64,000 nucleotides of DNA, from the NCBI GenBank assembly GCA_037043015.1, contig CM073326.1, positions 14,640,345-14,704,344 of the forward strand, given 5' to 3'. The DNA is from Bryum argenteum (taxonomy: Eukaryota > Streptophyta > Bryopsida > Bryales > Bryaceae). The notes beneath the pieces are model-generated. The model made no database searches. It worked only from the letters and a program-made list of their open reading frames with translations, and was not told where the DNA came from. Below, piece by piece: positions 58,603-64,000 of the stretch. A program made the translations under genes and the position numbers. Within the stretch, counting starts at the first letter, position 1; the number at the start of each line of letters is the position of its first letter.

Positions 58603-61600
58603 TTAGGTTGCTAAACGTAAAGCCCACTTCCGACTGGAATGGATTTTTGCAAAACACGGCTCGTCACACATAAAGACGTCTCCACACAATCGGCACATTC
58701 GAGACTGTTTCTTCTTGCAGAGTCGACAGCGCCTCGGCCACCCATGGTTTCGGACGCTGACATGAACAGCATTGGGGTTCCGGTTTTGCCTTGTGCAAGT
58801 GACGGGGAGGGACACACCAGTGGTTACAAGATGCATTGCCACTGCCAAGTAGAAGGTCTTTCGGCCCCTGCATTTCTCCCGCCGTGCACGCATGTGGTCT
58901 CTGTATAGGACCCATGCGTTCTGGAGAGAACAATCTATAATGAAAAAGAACAACTTGTGCCACCATTTTCGGGACCAGAATTGAACGGAGTAATCTCGCC
59001 GCATTTGATCTACCAAATCAACTCCTCGCATGTAAGTTTGATACTCCACCTGCTGTGGAGTCGTAGGCACATCCTTCCGAATTCCTCCCAACCAACGTTT
59101 CGCTACGCTGCCTGTATCAATAGGGTCAGCTGAAGTGGAGAGAAAAGTCACCAGTTTGCTATCGTACCATGTACAAGCAGCCATTCTGCCGGATTCATGC
59201 ATCAACCAAAACAATGTGCCCCGCTCATACTCGCCCTTCTTGAACCCAGTGAGACGAGCAGGAAGGCCTATTCGTGTGCCTTTCACAGTTCCTGTAGCCC
59301 ATATGTGACGATCTAAGAGAGCATCAAATAGTGATGGACTGCAGAAGAAGTTATCGACTACCACAGTATGGCCATATCCTGACAAGCCTCGCGTCAATTG
59401 CTGTACCACTCGCTCACCCTGTCCAACCTCTGTCTCACCATTCTTCCCTAAATATGGCAGCATGTTGTAAATGTATTGACTGGGATTACAGACTAATGCC
59501 CAGATCTTGATGCCATAGCGAGTAGGCTTTGCTGGCATATACTGTCGTATAGGGCTGAAGTGCCCACGGTACGCGATCATGATTTCATCGCAGGTGCAGT
59601 ACTTCTCAGGGTTATACAATTCCCTGGCTCGTTTTACAAACCCTTCGAATACCCATCGCACCTTCGCAATTTTGTCGTAGGACGGATCACGCTTGTCTAC
59701 CACTATCTCCTCGTTATTTACGCAATGTAAACAACGCAGTATACACTCAAACCTATCTCGACTCATCACCTTCGAAATGATTGGGCACCTCCAGAACGAA
59801 TTGTCTTTCCAGAAGTCGCGTATGGTTGGAGTGGATTTGAGGCCCATCAAGATGACCACACCTGTCCAACATTTGAATTCTCGTGCTGTCAAAGGAGTCC
59901 AACGGGGCCCTCCGTTTGTGTATTGTGAGGCGTACGCTGTCACCGCCTGTCCGGCGTAGATGTTGGTTTGCCGAACGATTTCCCCGATTGTGGCTTGGTC
60001 CCAAAATAGATCAAAGAAGTAGCCAGCCTCTTGTTTGTTTCGTCTATACCGTTGCGTTGGACCTGGAGTCGGACCGGTAAACTTCTGTCTATCGCCTACT
60101 AGAGTTTCTCGATGTGTGCCCCAACGACTATCTCCATACCGTTCTCTAATGTCCAACACTTCTTGTGGGTTTTGTGTGTCGTGTTCCGTGAACTTCATGT
60201 ACGTTTCGGCATCAAAACTGGACTCCTCAGATAGCCTCTCCGACATGTCATTGTATAAACCCCAATCAGAATTGGTATCGTCAGAATTGTTCTCACCTGC
60301 AAAATCGCGGAAGTCTCCCATCCAGCTTGCGTCCTGGGAGTCATCTGTCCACCCGTCCATGTGGCTGAGTGGTGCACTGTTGTTAGGAGCCGACAGAACC
60401 TCATCATCGAAGTCTCCTGCAGAATGTGTGTCTGTTATGGTAGTGACCCGATTTGCAGGACGTTCACGATGAGCTGATCTTTGTGAAATAGTGGTAGACG
60501 AGGAACTAGGACGTTGAACTTGCCAGGCACCAACGCTGCCGTCATGTGGCAAGGAGCAAGCACGTCCCACAGGTGTTGCGGAATCTAAGCGCGTATATGG
60601 TTCCATGACAGGAGCACGCCAATCTAGAGTTTGACAGTCTGCTACCGCGACCACTCGATATCCTATACCACCACTGAAATCAATTCCGTAAAACTGGACG
60701 CCATCTTCCCAAATGGCAAGCTGCACGTCACCCATGAAGTCGCGTAGCCCACCCCACTGTGCGGGATCAAAACCAAGCACTTGCAATGGCACCCAGACAT
60801 GTTCAGGTAGCGTAGATCCACCTCGAGAGTTCACCCCGCCAGGCACACAAGGAATTGTCGTCCTTCCTACCAATGCAGTAGAAGTCGATGCTTGATGGCG
60901 CGCCGACTGATCAACCCCGTCTTCAGATGGAGGAACGTCATGGGATGCCAAATTTGTCACATGAGTTAGCCAATCATCCACTCGTTCGGTGCCTGCAAAT
61001 CGGCCTCTCAAATTCTGAACAGCTCGGCTGGCCCCCCTGTGATGGCCATCACATCTTCCTCGCATGGACAGAGGGGAATTTGGCCCCGGCCCTCTCCGTG
61101 CACGCTGATGATCATGATCCGGTGTACTAACTGGAGTCCGGAGCGTTGGCATGATGTCGTTTGCATCTCTTTCATGATAAGGGAGTCCACGTTTCCGCAG
61201 CCTTGGAGGCGTGCGTAATATGGGCACAATTGCAGGACGTTGCCAACCTGGGGGAGTGGTCGGATTTCCTCTCCCAATACCACCTCTGCCTCGTCTAGCA
61301 CGACCCCCTCTACTGCCTGCGTCTGATCCATTGAGTACATCAACAGGAGGTTGCACGAATCCTAACCGACCTCCTTCTCGCATGCGCACGGCTCTGCCTC
61401 GTCCCCTTGGCATTGTAGCCCTCTGGAAGGTGCCGTCTTCATTGACGGAGTTCTGTACTATATTTGTGGGGACTTCCTCGGACTCATCTCCACTAGATCT
61501 CAGATCGCATTGAGATATCTTGTCCCGAATGGCACGTCCCTTGCCTCGGCCTCGTTTGCCACGACCACACCCACGCCCTCCTACCTCCGTCAGAACGCCT

Positions 61601-61980
61601 TCCTCTGAATTTCCAATTTGCCTTGTGTCCCCAGCAATGTCGCCTCGACCTCCTCTTCTACCTCGCCCTCCTCTTCTACCTCGCCCTCCTCTTCTCCCTT
61701 CTCTGCCTCTACCCAAATCCAAAGATGACGTCCTCTCAATTTGGAGAGGAGGCGGTGCCTGGAGCATAATTTCCTCCGTGGGACGAACCTCCGGAATCGA
61801 GTTCTCGAGCGGTACCGTATGGAGAACGTTGGGCACGACGTGCAGATCGGCCGATTGGAGCTGCTCGACGTGGGGTACGTCTAGGCCTTCCTCTGGCTCC
61901 GGTGTTAGAGCTCGCCGGGGCCTCCCTTGCGAGCGCAGCACCCTCTCTACTGCCATCGCCCTTGCTTGAGATTTCATCAT
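58603..61980 (-). CDS. piggyBac transposase (DDE_Tnp_1_7 type), 1,125 aa
   Basis: It excises and inserts the element at TTAA sites. The start is taken at the double ATG at 61,980; the frame is open upstream to about 62,085 but has only a TTG there. The first 650 residues are disordered, with an RGG-rich block (GRRGGRGRRGG, about residues 95-125) and acidic stretches. The DDE domain spans about residues 650-1035. Candidate catalytic aspartates are D798 (CDEIMIAYRG), D876 (VVVDNFF) and D988 (GVDLVDQMRR), matching the piggyBac triad context. A C-terminal cysteine-rich finger (CRLCKKKQSRMCRLCGD..C..C, about 1080-1112) is of the type that binds the TIR. The unusual point is length: known piggyBac transposases are about 550-650 aa, so the long N-terminus is extra. 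No stop interrupts the frame. Confidence 0.92.
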   Translation of the reverse strand: MMKSQARAMAVERVLRSQGRPRRALTPEPEEGLDVPHVEQLQSADLHVVPNVLHTVPLENSIPEVRPTEEIMLQAPPPLQIERTSSLDLGRGREGRRGGRGRRGGRGRRGGRGDIAGDTRQIGNSEEGVLTEVGGRGCGRGKRGRGKGRAIRDKISQCDLRSSGDESEEVPTNIVQNSVNEDGTFQRATMPRGRGRAVRMREGGRLGFVQPPVDVLNGSDAGSRGGRARRGRGGIGRGNPTTPPGWQRPAIVPILRTPPRLRKRGLPYHERDANDIMPTLRTPVSTPDHDHQRARRGPGPNSPLSMRGRCDGHHRGASRAVQNLRGRFAGTERVDDWLTHVTNLASHDVPPSEDGVDQSARHQASTSTALVGRTTIPCVPGGVNSRGGSTLPEHVWVPLQVLGFDPAQWGGLRDFMGDVQLAIWEDGVQFYGIDFSGGIGYRVVAVADCQTLDWRAPVMEPYTRLDSATPVGRACSLPHDGSVGAWQVQRPSSSSTTISQRSAHRERPANRVTTITDTHSAGDFDDEVLSAPNNSAPLSHMDGWTDDSQDASWMGDFRDFAGENNSDDTNSDWGLYNDMSERLSEESSFDAETYMKFTEHDTQNPQEVLDIRERYGDSRWGTHRETLVGDRQKFTGPTPGPTQRYRRNKQEAGYFFDLFWDQATIGEIVRQTNIYAGQAVTAYASQYTNGGPRWTPLTAREFKCWTGVVILMGLKSTPTIRDFWKDNSFWRCPIISKVMSRDRFECILRCLHCVNNEEIVVDKRDPSYDKIAKVRWVFEGFVKRARELYNPEKYCTCDEIMIAYRGHFSPIRQYMPAKPTRYGIKIWALVCNPSQYIYNMLPYLGKNGETEVGQGERVVQQLTRGLSGYGHTVVVDNFFCSPSLFDALLDRHIWATGTVKGTRIGLPARLTGFKKGEYERGTLFWLMHESGRMAACTWYDSKLVTFLSTSADPIDTGSVAKRWLGGIRKDVPTTPQQVEYQTYMRGVDLVDQMRRDYSVQFWSRKWWHKLFFFIIDCSLQNAWVLYRDHMRARREKCRGRKTFYLAVAMHLVTTGVSLPVTCTRQNRNPNAVHVSVRNHGWPRRCRLCKKKQSRMCRLCGDVFMCDEPCFAKIHSSRKWALRLAT

Positions 61981-62314
61981 GCGCCTTAGGCCACTGCTTT
62001 TCTCGCAAGAACTGCTCAACCTTAGGCGGTACACCGGCAGGGTCTCCCTCAGGAATGTTTTGTGTCCAGCCAAGCAATGCAGCAACTTGGCGATGAAACA
62101 AATACCTCCAATTTGCCGTGCCTGGTTGTTGAGGCCACCAATGGTTCCTGACGGGTGGCGGCAAACTTAGAAGGAACGCCTCTTCTAAGCAATTCACGAC
62201 TTGTTGTGCGATGAGCTCACTTCCCGCTTTTGACAAGCCCCATGCATACAGAATGTCCCGAATTTCTTGCAGCTCTTCTATAGTTGCCCTCCCCGAAGAC
62301 AATGCAGTCGTCAT
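61736..62314 (-). CDS. Second ORF of the piggyBac element, unknown
   Basis: An ATG at 62,314 opens a frame of about 192 codons that overlaps the transposase start in another frame. The first 110 residues look globular and helical (TIEELQEIRDILYAWGL, NCLEEAFLLSLPPP, NWRYLFHRQVAALLGWTQNI); the rest is basic and low in complexity. It could be an accessory protein or an upstream exon spliced into the transposase. No family was recognised. The globular part lies entirely upstream of the overlap, which argues against a pure shadow frame. Confidence 0.5.
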   Translation of the reverse strand: MTTALSSGRATIEELQEIRDILYAWGLSKAGSELIAQQVVNCLEEAFLLSLPPPVRNHWWPQQPGTANWRYLFHRQVAALLGWTQNIPEGDPAGVPPKVEQFLREKQWPKAHDEISSKGDGSREGAALAREAPASSNTGARGRPRRTPRRAAPIGRSARRAQRSPYGTARELDSGGSSHGGNYAPGTASSPN

Positions 62315-62893
62315 CTCGCCCAAAGTAGTGGTGCGTGTAGAAAATTTGCGAAGCTCTACGTACTCTCTTCAAAGCAGGAAGTGGGGGGCGCACAACCAAC
62401 TCAGCTGAAAGTGAAAGACGCCACCCCACCTCCCTCCCCAACTCACGCAATGATGCAAAAATCCGAACGCGCCCTCCACTCCAATCCTAGATTCCTACTG
62501 AATACCCTAACCGCATTTGTTCCGTACCTGCTCGCAATCTTTTAGAGCGCCTAGAAAGACACCACATCGAAAATGGGAGTGCTGGTCGGAGTCGCACTGT
62601 GCGGATGCCTTCTGTGTCTGAGGTATCCAAGGCCCAAATGGAACCCAACGGCCATGGACGGGCTACAACCGGTCGATTTTTGGACTGGTAGTACAAACCG
62701 CCATGTCCCTTGTTTGCATTTTTGGTGCTCATGGCTTGATTCATCATCATTTACTAAGAATTTCTTGTACGTGACAGATCCATCGTGTTTGCCACACGAT
62801 TCATGAGCGAGTGGGACGCACCACCGGATGATCACTGTGGGATCCATTCTTTTTTTAAGATTTTTTTGATCCAGAGGAGCGTCTTTTTCGCCC

Positions 62894-62909
62894 CATGGGC
62901 CTTGAGGGG
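62894..62909 (-). repeat. piggyBac right terminal inverted repeat
   Basis: On the minus strand this reads CCCCTCAAGGCCCATG, identical to the left end, followed outward by TTAA. Confidence 0.95.
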
Positions 62910-62913
62910 TTAA

Positions 62914-63501
62914 ATTCAAAATGATACCAACGATGATGGGATAAGGGTGCCGAACCTTCACCGACAACCCCGGCAGCTTTGTCGGTACACTTCACCCACT
63001 CCCCCTCAACTGCTGCGGCAGGGAATCTTAAGGTCGATACAGTAATCACATAGAGAAGCTTTGATCTTCCTTCAGACCCACGACCCAGGTGCCAGCGACG
63101 AGAATCTTTCAAAGTCCCATTCGAACAGGCGAGGTGAGGACGCAGGGCTGGCCTCTAAGCGCGCTTGCGATGAAGGGAATAATCTCCTCGGAGATTACTC
63201 TGCAATAGTAGCTACCAGGCATCATCGCACTCTTGAAATGATGCCGCTGTTCCATAGTACAGAAAGTTACCGTTGCAGTATCGGTGCAGTGGTTAACTGG
63301 CACTTCGAGATTGCGTTTTGACATGCACTTTTTTTGCTCTTGCAGCTGAATTTTAACTTGCCTCTGAAGCTGTAACGAGCACTGTTACTTCGCCAGTCGC
63401 CATGGCTGAAAACTTCCTCACATTCAAGTCGCCGCAACTAATTATGCAGCTCCGGTCATGAAGAGCGCGGGAGTGGCAAACTAAAAAATCGAGGAACTGC
63501 A
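62914..63501. promoter_or_regulatory. Upstream region of the SMG7-like gene
   Basis: Unique DNA between the piggyBac right end and the start codon at 63,502. No clear TATA box. The piggyBac insertion therefore sits about 590 bp upstream of the coding start. Confidence 0.45.
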
Positions 63502-64000
63502 ATGGCGGCTTCCGGGAGCAATGAATCTCTTCTGCAAGCTCGTCTTGATCAGGTGCACATTCGTAGACCAATTGCACTCTTTCGAATTGGTCTTCATATG
63601 GTCCAGGGTTTAGGGTTTAGTGTTCAAAGATCGCATTAATGACATAATCATATCAATCTAATGAACAAAAGTTTAGATTGAGAGGTTTGCTTATGCCTTA
63701 AAGTAATTGCTGGCATTCTCGTTTCAAGATCAATCCCTGGAGTGTCGTTTATATCCTATTTTCGGGGTTAAGTTGCTGCATTTTCATTGCGAATGTTTGT
63801 TTTTGCGTGAATTTCGATTTTTACTGCCAGATTACCGAGCAAGAGCAGAAGCTGACGGAGCTGCGACAAAGCAAGGGCCCATTCGACAGAGCAGTACGAG
63901 CACTGACAACCAACATCCGTGAAAGCTACGAGACCATCGTTCTCGAGAATCTTCCAAGCTCAGAGTCGATCGAGAAACAATTGTGGATGCTCCAGTACAG
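63502..64000 (+). CDS. SMG7/EST1-like protein, 5' end only
   Basis: Exon 1 is 63,502-63,552 (MAASGSNESLLQARLDQ) with a GTGCAC donor; intron 63,553-63,830 has a TGCCAG acceptor; exon 2 starts at 63,831 and runs off the window. Exon 2 encodes TEQEQKLTELRQSKGPF and then ESYETIVLENLPSSESIEKQ and LWMLQY. The latter resembles the start of the 14-3-3-like EST1/SMG7 domain (plant SMG7: ENYEAIILEDHAFSE...ALWQLHY). SMG7 proteins bind phosphorylated UPF1 in nonsense-mediated decay. The first intron has a telo-box (GGGTTTAGGGTTTAG, near 63,605), as in many plant housekeeping genes. Only about 73 residues are visible, so the family call is tentative. Confidence 0.65.

Larger units (their letters stand above)
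57632..62909 (-). mobile_element. Full-length piggyBac transposon, 5.28 kb
   Basis: The element is flanked by TTAA on both sides (57,628-57,631 and 62,910-62,913), the fixed piggyBac target duplication. It begins CCCCTCAAGGCCCATG and ends with the exact inverse (16 bp perfect). It carries an uninterrupted transposase on the minus strand and a second, overlapping ORF. The left 970 bp is 3' leader and the right 930 bp is 5' region. Intact TIRs, target sites and ORF suggest a recent insertion. The first bases of the TIR resemble those of the small TTAA elements in this window. piggyBac elements are well known in animals and, to my knowledge, less often described in land plants. Confidence 0.93.

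Noticed and set aside
62936-63075. SINE copy between piggyBac and the SMG7-like gene
   Set aside because: A few words resemble the SINE (CTCAACT-TGCGG), but similarity is too short and scattered.

Overview
The window is nuclear DNA of a land plant. Spliced genes have GT-AG introns, plant telo-box motifs (TAGGGTTT) sit in promoters and first introns, and tRNA-derived SINE, CACTA, Harbinger, MULE-like and plant Ty3/gypsy elements are present. Gene content and the zinc-finger MULE-like family suggest a non-seed plant (moss, liverwort or lycophyte), but this is an inference, not a proof.

Left part (1-22,034): a satellite array with a 413-414 bp monomer. Six monomer types recur in order, giving a higher-order repeat (HOR) of about 2.48 kb. 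One monomer is split by a 15.1 kb Ty3/gypsy LTR retrotransposon (5,972-21,106, minus strand, broken) with very long LTRs of about 4.56 kb and a 5 bp target duplication (GCTGT). From 22 to 23.75 kb there is GC-rich unique DNA and a minisatellite.

Middle part (23.9-48.7 kb): a two-exon minus-strand gene of unknown function faces a MULE-like transposase gene with a GCM/WRKY-type zinc finger (25,234-27,909). A SWIM zinc-finger gene follows (28,508-29,554). It has its own TATA box and a cluster of near-perfect heat-shock elements. From 30 kb on there is a field of short TTAA-flanked elements whose terminal inverted repeats resemble each other and those of a full-length piggyBac element at the right. 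Also here are a Harbinger-like element, a SINE with 12 bp target duplication, a CACTA MITE with AGA target duplication inside a degenerate minisatellite, a small two-exon acidic-protein gene (36,466-37,075), and a decayed partial copy of the prolyl-tRNA synthetase gene (about 37.3-39.9 kb).

Right part (49.0-64.0 kb): the intact cytosolic prolyl-tRNA synthetase gene (11 coding exons, minus, 568 aa) and the Notchless/NLE WD40 ribosome-biogenesis gene (13 exons, plus, 476 aa) share a 223 bp divergent promoter carrying a telo-box. A Tc1/mariner remnant follows. Then comes an apparently complete piggyBac transposon (57,632-62,909) with 16 bp perfect inverted repeats, TTAA on both sides, an uninterrupted transposase of 1,125 aa with three candidate catalytic Asp residues, and a second overlapping ORF. 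The window ends inside the first exons of an SMG7/EST1-like gene.

The strongest new signal is the piggyBac system: one apparently complete element plus seven well-delimited small TTAA elements and two decayed ones within about 32 kb of a plant chromosome.
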